Assembly (NCBI GenBank): GCA_017506865.1
Contig: JAFCMP010000511.1
Coordinates: forward strand, 124,001 to 188,000
DNA from: Tribonema minus
Taxonomy: Eukaryota; Sar; Xanthophyceae; Tribonematales; Tribonemataceae
DNA length: 64,000 nt
Reading direction: 5' to 3'
Shown here one piece after another: positions 33,363 to 45,676 of this stretch; the stretch's first letter is position 1, and each line of letters opens with the position of its first letter. A program made the position numbers and the translations under genes. A model generated the notes under the pieces. It was not told where the DNA came from and did no database searches. It was given only the letters and a program-made list of their open reading frames with translations.

Positions 33363-35222
33363 ATGAACCTGTCACTGATACAGCCTGCTGTGGAGGTAGC
33401 TGCAGCGGGCGTTGGCTTTGGGGGTGGACCACTGCTGGACCTGCCCAAAACAAGTGAAAGCAAGGTAAGCAAGCTGATCGGCGAGCAGCAAGACATACAG
33501 CACAAATTAAACTTCATGCAATCTGCTTCTTTTAAAACTAAATACGGTCCCTCACCACGAAACATGCTGCACATCAACAGGCTTGAAAATCGGCCACAAT
33601 GAGGTGCGCCCTCACTGCAGTGCGACGTGCACTCACGTTGCTAGTCATCGGCTGCCAGAAGAGCATCGACAAGTCACATTTTTTACGTCCATCACATCAT
33701 CTGGGCATTGTCACGGACAGCTTGCGGAAGCTTGTTGTAAGTATCTTGATTTTGAACTGTCAGACTTTCTGGTGTTACCAGTGTGGAGGCTGGTCCGCAG
33801 CCATCACCACAAACAGTTATCTCAAGCGAAGGAGTGCCCAATTTCAGCACAAAGTCTTTGACTTCGTGATGCTGACTGACTGCCTTCTGTGTCGTGCTGC
33901 GCCTCACGTATGTTCAGGCCACCAAGGCTTTGCGCAAAACCGCAATTACAGCAGCAGCAGAGGAAGAGGCACACCCGGCAGCAGCGGCCCATGCTCGCGA
34001 CACCGTGACAGTGTATGCAGCACTGGTGCAGCACCTCCACGACACATACCCAGATGATGTGCAGGGCAAGCGCGTGCACGTGGCGCGTGTGCACGCGCTC
34101 GCCAGGGCGCTCCTTGTCCTCAACTTTCCGCCACGCCGCGATGGTGGCAACGGGCAGCACTTGGCCCCTGCCGCAATCAACCCCGTCACCGGCACCACCC
34201 TCTACTGCCGCACGTTCGCCTTCTTGGCGCGGCAGCTGGGACTGACACCTCAGCAGTTCCAGGACACGTACGCCATTGTCGATGTATTCCCCGTGGAGCG
34301 CCCCAGCCGCGACAACCCGCACCGTGGTGTCCGCGGGTTGGCGACCGACGACACCTACAGGCAGCTGTCGGCTGGGGTGCTCCACGGGGAATACATCGAC
34401 AATGGCGTACGTGTCCTCGTCGTGTACGTCGTGGCAGTGCGTGTTGAGGTGGCGTCCAACAGGGGCTGCCGCATCGAGGAGGTAGAGGTGTTCGTGCTGG
34501 GGGCTCCTGCGAAACGCGTCTGCGAGTGCCTCACCGTTGTTGGAGGTGAGTCCCACCCATTATTGGCAAGCCCCGGTAATTGGCCACGTGACTCAGCCAC
34601 TTGAGGTTGAATTGTTGCATTTCAGGTTGAGGACATGTCATTGAGCTGCTGTAGAGTGCCCTCACCATTGTTGGCCACGTGACCGATTGACAAGGTACGC
34701 TTGTGCGCGCAGCAAAGTGCTGACAGTTGCCAGGCACTTGGGGTGAGCACTGAGCCATCCACGGCGCTCCTTTGTTGTAGCAGTTGCATTTGAAGTTGAA
34801 GATTCAGTGTCCTCTGACGATCGGTTCGATGGCAGCAGCAGTGGAGGCGCTGATGCTCGTCTGAGGTTCAGCATCCTGCTGAAGTTGAAATCGTCATCAT
34901 GAGATACACGCTTGTGAGTACAGAACCTGATATGAGAGTACGTTAACCGCAAGGGGCAACTTGAACCGCAAGCGCCGCTTGAAGTCTTTCCGTTTTATCA
35001 GTCCCCGCAGACTCACACGATCGTTGCATGAACTTGCTGTCCCGCTCCACAGGCCAGAAGGCTCACGACCCCTACATCGACGCCAACGGCGTCACGCACA
35101 AGTACTCTAACTTCGGGCATGGCCTCTACGCGAAGGCGACCGCCGCCTACAAGTCAGGCAAGGTCCCGGCACCCAGTGAGGAAGAAGTGGCGGCGGCAGC
35201 AGCTGCACATTGCCATGTGTAG
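33363..35222 (+). CDS. Unknown three-exon gene forming the left arm of the large inverted repeat
   Basis: Exons 33363..33464 (donor GTAAGC), 33918..34545 (donor GTGAGT) and 35011..35222 (acceptor CCCCGCAG); phases are 0 then 1+2, giving 313 residues. Exon 2 encodes a helical, Ala/Leu/His-rich region (VYAALVQHLHDTY, HALARALLVLNF) and a block LYCRTFAFLARQLGLTPQQ. It then reads straight through a 46-bp hairpin, so part of the protein is encoded by both strands of a palindrome. Exon 3 encodes KAHDPYIDANGVTHKYSNFG and ends in an Ala run where the inverted repeat stops, so the C-terminus is probably truncated relative to the ancestral gene. I recognise no family. A mobile-element origin is possible but unproved. 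Confidence 0.6.
34264..34414. repeat. Hairpin: 46-bp arms, 59-bp loop, nested in the repeat arm
   Basis: 34264-34309 and 34369-34414 are reverse complements with one mismatch. The loop itself contains CAACCCGC and GCGGGTTG as a smaller inverted pair. The corresponding hairpin in the right arm (about 36250-36400) is more eroded. Confidence 0.9.
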
Positions 35223-35374
35223 GTAGCTCAGCCAACAAGCTCAACCATGGCTATCGCTATCAAAAGCACTCACCTCGTTTCCGCCGCTGCCGCTTGCTGC
35301 CGCCATGGTCAATGGTATGGACAGCGCCTACAAGGCCATGCTACCAGATCACCTGCTTACGACGAATGACTCAC

Positions 35375-36663
35375 CGTTGGCAGTCCTCTCCTCAGCTGCT
35401 GCCGCCGCCGCTTGTTCCTCACTGGGTGCCGGGTCCTTGCCTGGCTTGCAGGCGGCGGTCGCCTTCGCGTAGAGGCCATGCCCGAAGTTGGAGTACTTGT
35501 GCGTGACGCCGTTGGCGTCGATGTAGGGGTCGTGAGCCTTCTGGCCTGTTGAGCGGGACAGCAAGTTCGTGCAACGATCGTGTGAGTCTGCGGGGACTGA
35601 TAAAACGGAGAGAAGTGAAGAACCATAGATGTAGACAGCAGGCGTGCACATGAACAGGCACTCTCAGTCACTGTGGCGGCACGGAGACTTCAAGCGGCGC
35701 TTGCGGTTCAAGTTGCCCCTTGCGGTTGACGTACTCTCATATCAGATTCTGTAGTCACAAGCGTGTATCTCATGATGGTGACTTCAACTTCAACAGCATG
35801 CTGAACCTCAGACGAGCATCAGCGCCTCCACTGCTGCTGCCACCGAACCGATCGTGAGAGGACACTGAATCTTCAACTTCAAATGCCACAACAAACGAGC
35901 GCCGTGGATGGCTCAGTGCTCACCCAAGTGCCTGGCAACTGTCAGCACTTTGCTGCGTGCACAAGCTTGCCTTGTTGATCGCTCACGTGGCCAGCAATGG
36001 TGAGGGCACTCTACAGCAGCTCAATGACATGTCATCTAACGTGAATGCAACAATTCAACTTCAAGTGGCTGAGTCATGTGGCCAATTATCAGGGCTTGTA
36101 AACAATGGGCGGGACTCACCTCCAACAACGGTGAGGCACTTGCGGACGCGTTTCGCAGGAGCCCCCAGCACGAACACCTCTACCTCCTCGATGCGGCAGC
36201 CCCTGTTGGACGCCACCTCAGCACGCACTGCCACGACGTACACGACGAGGACACGTACGCCATTGTCGATGTATTCCCCGTGGAGCGCCCCAGCCAACGG
36301 CCGCCTGCAGGTGTCGTCGGTCGCCAACCCGCGGACACCATGGTGCGGGTCGTCGCGGCTGGGGCGCTCCACGGGCAATACATCGACAATGGCGTACATG
36401 TCCTGGAACTGCTGAGGTGTCAGTCCTAGCTGCCGCGCCAAGAAGGCGAACGTGCGGCAGTAGAAGGGTGCCGGTGACGGGGTTGATTGCGGCAGGGGCC
36501 AAGTGCTGCCCGTTGCCACCGCTGCGTGGCGGAAAGTTGAGGACAAGGAGCGCCCTGGCGAGCGCGTGCACACGCGCCACGTGCACGCGCTTGCCCTGCA
36601 CATCATCTGGGTATGTGTCGTGGAGGTGCTGCGCCAGGGCTGCATACACTGTCACGGTGTCGC
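35375..36663 (-). pseudogene. Frameshifted inverted copy of the 33363 gene
   Basis: Exon equivalents are about 36663..36120 and 35587..35375, with the same GTGAGT donor and CCCCGCAG acceptor as the left copy. Relative to the left arm, two bases are missing at the codons for the Thr-Leu-Tyr-Cys stretch (near 36470), which breaks the frame in exon 2. The upstream exon is absent. The second exon continues beyond the arm end into the spacer and reaches its own GTGAGT donor at 35374, so this copy keeps 3' sequence that the left copy has lost. Confidence 0.7.
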
Positions 36664-37355
36664 TGCAACATGGGAATCTTCAACGGCGGGCATGCTCAAC
36701 TGAAACCCTAATCCAAGTAGGGCAAGCTGTGAATGCAGGTTGGCCAATGGCGTCGGGTGTGAAGGCGAGAACTTCTCAGAGAAGGTCATAACCTACGGCC
36801 AAGCAGGGTTTGAAGTAGTTGATCACCAGCACCTGAGCAGGAGGCACGATGTGAGCAGGCCGTTGCAGCGAAGCAAAGGCAGTGCAGCATTGTGGGTTGT
36901 TGGCACAGCACCGAGCAGGGCGCGGTGACACGATGCAAAGCATAATGAGGCAGACATGCATGCATGCGGATGTTCGAATGATCATGCAAGGAGAACGCCG
37001 AACATGATCGCACAGGTACGGCGCAGCACGGTGATCGGGGACATGCTGTCGCCAGGACCGTTCATGGGCAGTAGGGAAGAATAGCCATGTAGTCAGCCAA
37101 TGCGCTGAGTCTTTGTGCTCAAACGCATATTGCAACTACACCTTCCTTTTTACAATTTCCCCATGCTGCATGCATGTCTCGATGCACTACACACTCATTG
37201 TTAGGTCGGGTAGGCAAGACTCGCCAAAGTTGCAGCTCTCGTCTACCAGGAAAATCATCAATTTTGTCCACAATTTGCACCAGTTCAAATTCATGATTTC
37301 TCGATTAGATTTCGGAGTATGATGTGAATGAGCAAATATTCAGGCTAGGTATCAG
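36664..37355. other. No supported gene; 5' exons of the next gene not found
   Basis: The FkbM-type gene must start upstream of 37356, but I could not identify an exon here with coding character and matching phase. Confidence 0.35.
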
Positions 37356-38989
37356 GAGCATCAGGCGTACGCGGCGCGTGGCTGGCACGTCGTCGTCCTG
37401 ACGAGCGCTGCCGCGAGCAACGCGCACGGCGCGCTGCAGTTCACGCACGAGGGCGCGAACCCCGTGCGCGGCAACGGCACGCGCGACAAGGAGCTGAGCA
37501 ACCGCACGAGCCTGTTCGGGTCGCGCATCCCCGGCGGGTCGAGGTAGGGCATGCACGCACATTCATCTTGCTTGAATGGCGGCTAGCCTTAATTTCAACC
37601 CTCATTTAGCCTTAGCCCTAGCCGTAACCAATCCCTCTCTCCTCCATAAGCTTTGGTGCGAGTGTGGCAGGGGTGCGGGGGTTCAGGTGAGGATGCGGGG
37701 GGGCGGAGCAGCAGCGCCAATGGCAACCTGGGCACACTAGTGGACTGGGGCTGTGCGTCTGAAGGTAGAGAGTCACATCACAACTTGTGATAACGATTCA
37801 CGAGCTTCACCAGACACAAGTAATGCTCAGGTCCGCATGCGCCGCCCGCAAGGTGCAGTTAGAGCCCCTACTAGTATGTGCGGTCCTCGCAGCGGCAATT
37901 GCCCGCCAACCGCAGTCACTAAATGCTACTGGCACTGAGCCCCCAACATAACATATGGATGTACTCAGGCAGCAGCGCTCGGCACAGCAATGCAGACCAG
38001 TGGCTGTAGCCTTGACCGCTGCATTACTCGCTGCAGGTCCCCCCCCCCTGCCCCCCCCCCCACCACCACACATTCAACTCAAAGCTGCGCGCGCTGTACT
38101 TCGGAGTGCCTCATACATACCCCAGCAGTTCAGATGCCAGCGCTCAGCACATGCGCACCGCACCGTCTCCCCGCTACGAACATGGACTCCTGTACGAACC
38201 CTGCATGCCTCCCCTCTGCACGACGCCATTGTGCCATCAGTTACACCGTCCAAGGCATCGACTTGCCGCACCTGGTAAAGACAGTGACGCGCCGCGTGCG
38301 GCGGCGCCATGCGGAAGGCGGCGGCAGCAGCGCGGACGCTGACGCGCCCAAGTTCGCCATGAAGATGGACATTGAGGTGCGCGGTGACATGCCAAAACAT
38401 ATACTTCTTGATGTACCTACTTGAAAGTACGCGACAATGATTCCCAATTACTGCAGGGGAGCCTGAGGAAACGTGCCCCACTCAGGCCACTTACACAGCG
38501 GCTGCTCGTCGGCCGGCAGGTGTCAGGAGGTTTTGTTTGCTGCGCGCACTGTGACTCTGCACTGCGTGATGTTGCTGTGCCCTTCCATCATTGTTCCATG
38601 GCAGCTGCCATGCATATGGGCACAACGGTTGCAACAACCAGGCCCTATTGTGCACGCGCTGCCAAAACTGCACAACCACTTCACTGTGACTGCGTGTTCT
38701 CACTGCCGTGACAATTCCTTATTTCTCTCTTCAGGGGGGCGAAGAGATCGTGATTCCCGCCCTCGTCGTGAGTGGCGCGCTCTGCGAGCTGGACGTTGCC
38801 TACATTGAGTTCCACGGTTTCTTCGGCGCCGTCCCGACGCCGACGAACATCAACTTCCAGGACCAGCTGCCGAAGCTCGTCGGCAGCTACCCGCACTGCC
38901 GCGTGCGCATCGTGGCGATGGATGACGAGACGTACTACGACGACGAGCAGCCACTGCCACACGTGAGAACTGGCCTGCTGCGCGCGTGA
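37356..38989 (+). CDS. FkbM-family SAM-dependent methyltransferase, 5' end missing
   Basis: Exons 37356..37543 (donor GTAGGG), 38241..38376 (donor GTGCGC) and 38735..38989; phases 2+1 and 0/0 agree. Exon 1 encodes GWHVVVLTSAAASNAHG. Exon 2 encodes YTVQGIDLPHLVKTV and ends KFAMKMDIE. Exon 3 opens GGEEIVIPALVVSGALC and continues CELDVAYIEFHG. The spliced MKMDIEGGEEIVIP matches the conserved K-x-D-(I/V)-E-G-x-E core of FkbM methyltransferases, and IEFHG matches the (I/V)E-W/F-H block that follows. The C-terminus has the acidic DDETYYDDEQP stretch common in eukaryotic members. These enzymes O-methylate sugars or other small acceptors; the substrate is unknown. The glycine-rich SAM-binding start of the fold is not included in the exons found. 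Confidence 0.75.
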
Positions 38990-38997
38990 GCTCCAGC

Positions 38998-39031
<34 letters not shown>

Positions 39032-39614
39032 GCTGCTGCCGTTGTGCTCACTGCCGCCACTGCTGCTACTGCGGCGGCGGTGGTGGCGGCGGCGCTGCTG
39101 CTGCGGCGTTGGCGGCGGGGGCGACGCCCACTGCTATTTGTGCGCAAACGCTGCTGTGCGCAATGAGCGTGCCGGCAGGGTGCTGCTGCTTCGCTGGGCG
39201 CATGTTGAGCGGTGCTGCACATATTTTGGTGGATCTGTGCGCAAAATGCACGAACCGTGACAGCGGGCAATCTTCCTGGACGTAATAAGGCAATCTTGCT
39301 CATGGAAAGCGGCAACTCCGCCTATCGACATAGTCCAATCAGTTGCGTGATTTGACACGTCTTCGTGAATAATGCTGTCAATCTGAAATCTTTCAACAGC
39401 CAGTGTCTGACTTCGTCATTGCTTGCTCGGCAGCTGTTGTGGCTATGCTGTGCACAATATCATTGGGTAATGCGATGCTGCGGTGAGTTGAGCAGCGTGT
39501 ACAACAGCATAACGCCACAAAGTAGGTCTACTCATTAACCAAAGTGGAACTTCAAGTAGTTGAGTTTCCTGAGTCCGAACACATCAAAGCAGCGTACTTA
39601 GTTAGGCCGCCAAC
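38990..39614. other. Intergenic, CCG/CTG-rich then unremarkable
   Basis: 38996-39120 is a low-complexity CCG/CTG tract. The rest shows nothing recognisable up to the transporter start. Confidence 0.5.
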
Positions 39615-42293
39615 ATGCGGCCAGCTGCATCGCCCAAACGGCTGGATGACGGCGCGGCAGCTGCAGGGAGGGAGGGAGAGGCGGCAGCGGGGGTTGATGG
39701 CAAACATCACCATCGAAAACTGGGAAAGACTACCATCTGCCCAGTCCAGCTCAGGCTCATCTTTTTCCTGGCCTGCTTCGTTGTCAGCAATGCGATACAG
39801 GCCCAGGTGTACCCCAAGGTGGTGCTGTCCTACTACGGTGGCGATGACGGCAAGACGGCCTCATTCCTGGGATGGGTCAGTGGGGGTTCCTCGATGCTGC
39901 AGTTCGTGCTGTCCCCAAGTCTGACAGCCTCCTGGTGAGTCTATCACTGCTGATGTGGCGCTTCTGCCGTGCTCGTCGTGCTGTACTGCTGTTTGGCACT
40001 GTCGCAATCGCTGATGTAGCCTGTGTCAAACCAGGTGATCGGCGATAACGGAAGGCCTGATTGCAGATGGGGCCGTCGTTACATTTCCTTGGAATTGTGA
40101 GCCTTTGGAGTACCGACCTGAGTGCAAAGCATCTGAGTGCAAAGCATCTGAAACGGTGCATTCACCAACACACACGTGCCAGGCAGATACCCATAGTCAT
40201 TGTATATGAGATGCGAGTGAGTCACCATCGTGAACCACGTGTCAAATCTCATAAATTCTCGCAGTCTCTGGGCACGCCCAGTGCTGCGCGCGAGCAGCAT
40301 TTTCTTGCAGAACTGCTGTGATTCAGGCTTGTTTCATGATGAGCTTAGCAGAGCTCCAATGGTGCCTGCCAGGAGCAAGCAGCCTGCTGGCTACCCTTCG
40401 AAGCTGTCCAGCCCCTTGCCGCCTGTTTGCAGCGCACATGTGTGGACTGTCGGCACTAGCTGCCATGACGCGCGAGTGTGCCAGTGAACGCAATGAATGT
40501 GCTTGACCTACCTACTTGATCTCATGGGCCGCGGGTTGCTGTAAGTGCTTCAAACATTGTGTCAGGTGGCACCACCTCACGGCTGGCATCGGCACGTGCA
40601 TGTGCGCATCCACGCTGTCGCGACATAACGGCAGAGGTGTGCGCTGCCGCTCGCTGCTGCGCACGAGCGCAGACCCGCTGTGCTTCACAGCGCAGCAATG
40701 TGGTCTTCTGCATCTATGGTCAGAAACCCGCTAGGTAGCAGCAGGCCTGTCAGCTGTCGCATGACATACACCCTCCCCCTCAATGCCTTGTGCCCATCGC
40801 AGCGACGTGAGGGGAAGGAGGGGGCTGCTGCTCGCTGCTGCGGGGGCGCAGGCGCTCATCTGCTTCATATGGGGGTTCAGCCCGAACAACATTGGGCTGG
40901 CGGCTGCAGTAGCGGTAAGTGCGCAATGCATCCCTCGTGACGTTTTCATGAGAGGCGACACATGCAAATTGCTAACCCTAACCCTAAGGTACTTGCCCCC
41001 CTTTGCTGGAGCATGCAAAATCCCGCGTCAACGCACTCATCTCAGCAGAATCTTATGTATTCGTCCACAGCTCCAGTCGCTGCACGCATGTGCAGAGAGG
41101 AGCGTGAGGTGGGGGGGGGGGGGGGGGGGGGGGGGGGGAGCCCGTGATCTGATCTGCTATGGCTACAGTGTGCGTGGTAGGTGCAGGTATGTGTTTGGGG
41201 GTATGTGTGTGGGGGTATGTGTGTGGTGTGTGTGTGGCGCTGATGTGCTACAGGGGGCTACTTTGTCATTGCCGCGCTTGCAGCAGGGCGGCGCGTCCGT
41301 TGATGGCGGAACCGCTGCAGAGGCGCTGCTTGCGCCGCCAGGGCATTCAAATTAGAGTTTCTATGCGCACCATGGCCGCTTCGCTCCTGAAAAAGATCAT
41401 GGAGTTACATATTTGACAACTTGGAGTCTAAGTCCGGCGCACGGTGCGTGCACCTTGCCGGAAGCACAACCACTCCCACGGGCATGACGCGCTGTCAGAA
41501 CCGTGTCCGCCATCCTAGGCTCGCACAGCCGGGCAGGTATGTAGTGCGCAACACGCATGCGTAGACGGCACGGTGCTTCCGTCCATGATGAGCCGCAGGT
41601 TTGGGTTAGGGTTGGGGTCAGGGATGGGTCCACGGCGCGCTGTCGGAGCTGTGTCTGCTCACCTAGATTTGTACAGCAGAGTACCGTATCATGCAACGCG
41701 TATGCGCGTTTGTTTGGTTGGGTACCTTGGTTCACAGGCCACGGCCGTTGGGCGCGCGCAGCGGATGTTGCGTGCTGATGGCTTCAAGCCCCTGCCTCCT
41801 TTACTACGAACGCAGAGCCATGCAAGGCACTACCGTTACGCGCTGCCGGCTGGTGCGGCCTTCGTTCGCCGGCGTGTCAGCGCCGCAGTAGTTTGAGGGG
41901 CGCCTGCGCGCTGTTGGCGCGCCTGCCTCTGCGCTGACGTCGTTGAGCACTGCTGCTGGACCTGAGCGCTGCTGCAGCTCCTGGCAAACTCTGCTCAGTG
42001 CAGTGATACGCAGGGGGCAGGCCGGCACATCGTCGGCGAAGTGCGTGACGGCCGCGCTGCTCGGCGTGCGATTGCCTTGAGCGCTGCCTGCACGCGTGAG
42101 CACTGCTGCTGCCCTTGACTGCTGTCTGCGCGCCGCCGCCTCTGAAGTCGCAACAATATCGCGAGTGATGCCGTGACACCCGCACGCCAGGCCAGCGCTG
42201 GCGACGCATAGATGCCATTCCGACAGCTCCTGCGCAACATGATCACCTCGAGCGCTGCGCCGCGAGTCTGTCGCTGACGTGCCTGAGCATTGC

Positions 42294-42332
<39 letters not shown>

Positions 42333-45300
42333 CCCTAAATGCTAAGGTCATCACGGGCATGTGCGGCGTGGTGATCCCCGTGTCACAGGCGATCATTAGC
42401 GACGTCACGCGCCACGACGGGGCGGCGGCGGCGCACGGCTTCGGCGTCATCGCCGGCACGTTTGGCCTCGGCCTGTGCATAGGGCCGTTGCTCGGCGGCT
42501 GGCTCACCAACGTGCACCGCCCCGCCGCATGCTTCACGGCAGCCGGTGAGAGAAGCATATGTGGCTGATGATTTGTAGCTGATGTTGGGCGTTTGAGGGA
42601 GGGCTGTGGTTCTAAAACCTCAAGTTGAAGTAGATGATGGCTCACCAACGTGCACCTCCCCGCGGCGTGCTTCACGGCCGCCGGTGAGTAACGTTCATGT
42701 GTTACTGTTATGATACATGCATACGCTGTTATTGCGGGGATGGTGCACACTCGCGGGCGTGCAGTGCCTGTGATAGTGATTTACAGAAGGTAATTATCCA
42801 TTTACTATAGAAAGTGGCTTTGAGACTTCAAGTTGGAGTGTAGGATGTGTTATTTTGTTGCCTTGGTGACTTTATACTTCAAGTTGAAGCGTATGATGCG
42901 AGGCTCATCACCGTGCACCGCCCCGCGGCGTGCTTCACCGCCGCCGGTGAGAGAAGCATATATGTCTGATGATTTGTAGCTGACGTGGGGCGCGTTCGAG
43001 GGCGGGCGGTTTTCGCGTTGGTGGTTCTAATACTTCAAGTCGGAGTAGATCATGGCTGACCATCGTGCACCGCCCCCGGGGCGGCGTGCTTCGCGGCCGC
43101 CAGTGAGCATAACCCTGCGTTACTGTTGTACTGCGTTGCGGGAAGGGTGCAAACTTGCGGGCGTGCAGCGCTTTTGACATCGGTCTATTGATTTGGTAGG
43201 TGGGTCATCAATTACTTCAAATTGAAGTACATGTTTAGTCGGATGTTGGCTCACCCACGTGCACCGCCCCGTCGCCTGCTGTACGGCCGCCCTGTGTTAT
43301 TGTTACCGTTATACTCTCATTGCGGGAACGGCGCGCACTTGGGGGTGTCGTGCGGCAACTCTCGCAGGTTGTGCCCAGCTCTTGATCACGGAGAGGCCGA
43401 CGCGAGCCTCCAACAGCATCATACCTACATACCCTTGCTTGCTGCGTCAGCTTACACATGCGCCTCCCCCGCCCGCCCGCGCGCAGGCGCGGCGCTCCTT
43501 GCGCACTGCTGGTGGCGATGGTGGGCGGGTATGTGTAGGTAGATGCAAGCGCGTAGCATACCTTCACAACCCTTTCTTGCAGAGTCTTCTGACGCATTTG
43601 CGCGCCCGAGCTCAGGCACCACGCTTTGAGCGCTGCTGGTGGCGACAGCGGGAGGGTAGGCAGATAGATGCGAGCGCGCAGCATACTCTCAATACCCTTC
43701 TTGCGGCATCAGCTCACACATGTGCCACCCCCCCCGCCCGCATCAAACACTGCTGGTTCACGGTCCTGAGCGCCGCTGCATGCAGCACCACATCGCTCAG
43801 CACGCATGCCCCCCCCCTGTGCTCGCGCGCAGGCACCGCCCTCCTGGCGCTGCTGGTGGCGACGGTGTGGGGCTGGGAGGAGACGTACGTGCCCGACGCG
43901 GCGGACGCGTCGCGCGCGGCGCTGCGGCGCAGCATGTCGTCCACGCGCTACCACTGGCAGGTCGTGAACCCCGTCGCGATCATCGGCACGGTGCTGCACA
44001 AGCGGCGCACCCGCAGGTGCGTGGCATGATTGATCTTTATTGGCGCGTCGCGCGACGTGCGCAGCAGTGCACGGCTTAACCGTTCATCCTAAGCAGGTTG
44101 CCCAGCGCAGCACAAGCGGCGCGCGCGCAAGTGGGTTGCTGGCTCCTTGTCGGAACGTCGTTGTTTTCCTGTCGCGGCGTCTGCCGTTGCAGACGGTGGT
44201 GTCCGGCCCACTGTCGGCAGCGGGCTGCACCAGGGTAGGGTTTGGATTATGTGCTAGGGTTAGGGTTACGGCGCACCATGTCGTCCACGCGCCACCACTG
44301 GCAGGTCGTCAACCCCGTGGCGATCATCGGCACGGCGCGGCACAAGCGGCGCACGCGCAGGTGCATGCGTTGCTCGCTGCTGCTCGTTGCGACGTGCGCA
44401 GCAGCGCACGGCCTTACCCTAAACCTGAGCAGTTCATGTGCAGCGCAGCACGGGCGGTGCGCGCGAAGGTGCGTTGCTTGCTCCTTCTCGCGTGACGGCC
44501 GCTGTTCAGCGAGTAGTGCGCAGCAGCGCGCGGCCTAAGTCTAGACTTTGAGCAGTTTTGCACGCGGCGCAGCACGAGCGGCGCGCGCGCAGGTGCTGTG
44601 GGTTGCTCGCTGCTGCTCGTTGCCGCGGCACGCGACGTCCGCTGCTGAGCGAGTTGTGCACAGCAGCGCTTGGCCCGTCGAACCCTAGCCCTGAACCCGA
44701 AGCAGTGTGCGCCCGGCGCAGCGCCGACGGTGCGCGTGTGTGTGGATTGCTTGCGCCTCGTCGTCATGTCGCAACTTCTGTTGTTCCGGACAGCTGTTGG
44801 CAGCGGGCCGCACCGGGGTAGGGTAGGCTTAGATATAGAGGCAGGGTTGGCGTTAGGGCCACAATTAAGGTTGGGGTTAGGGGGTGCCTGCAGTGGCAGT
44901 GCGTGGCACCGCTGTCAGGCGCTGACGCACTTGGCGATAAAAATCGTGGTTTCGCGCCAGCAGGGCATCCACATGCGGCAGTCCGTGAGGTGTTGACTTT
45001 GGGACCAGGGTGGGTGTATGTACTTTATTTGCTTCCGCTTGAGGAGCGTATGTACTACGCGGTGAGGGTCAGGGTGAGGGCGAGGGAATGACGCGGGCGC
45101 ACTGGCGCGGCGCCGCCTCCGCATTAGCACTGCGACTGCGGGAAAGGCACGGCGCTGCAAGGCAAGCGTGGTAGATTATCGTACGCAGCGCTCGAGCGCA
45201 GCATCAGTTTAGGCTCAGCGTTTGGGTTAGGCTTACATGTCATCAAGTGTTCTAAATATCATCTCAGCGGTCACAGCAACTAGGCACTGCTACCGCGCCT

Positions 45301-45638
45301 AAGGATATGTCAGCAGCACGAGCGCAGGGGGCGTGGCGCTGTCGTGGCAGTTAGTGGGGCTGCCAGGGTGCCGGGGGGGGGAGGTCAAGAGGGTTTGCAC
45401 GGAGGGGGGGGGGGGAGGGGAGGGAGCTTACGCGCCTCCACCCTCTGTTGCCTGGTGAGCATGCTCACGGATATACGGTAGGCTCTCCCACGCAACAGCG
45501 CGCCGCAGCGGCGCGCTGCCGGCCGGGGGCGCGGCTGCTATCATGCGCTACGTTTCTGGTGCTCGTCACCGCAGCGCACCGTTTTCTCCTCCCTCCCAGC
45601 CCTAAATTGTGTGTTATGGCAGCGCTTAGATGCAAACT

Positions 45639-45676
<38 letters not shown>

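Larger units (their letters stand above)
33997..36663. repeat. 2.7-kb inverted repeat (arms about 1.2 kb, spacer 187 bp)
   Basis: The left arm 33997-35205 and the right arm 35393-36663 are near-identical reverse complements, starting at GCGACACCGTGACAGTGTAT outside and ending at AGCAGCAGCTG inside. They contain the same exon-intron-exon block in opposite orientation. The arms differ by scattered substitutions and small indels. Exon 1 of the left gene lies outside the arm, so the right copy lacks it. Confidence 0.92.

Noticed and set aside
33465-33602. Continuation of exon 1 of the 33363 gene through to the stop at 33602
   Set aside because: A good GTAAGC donor at 33465 and the phase-0 join to 33918 give a longer product; the continuation is AT-richer, like intron.
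36664-37320. 5' exons of the FkbM-type gene
   Set aside because: No frame with the expected glycine-rich SAM-binding signature or a phase-matching donor was found.
44266-44362. A ninth exon or mutually exclusive exon of the transporter
   Set aside because: No acceptor AG precedes it at a usable distance; exon 43833..44016 joins 45711 in phase without it. Kept as a repeat.
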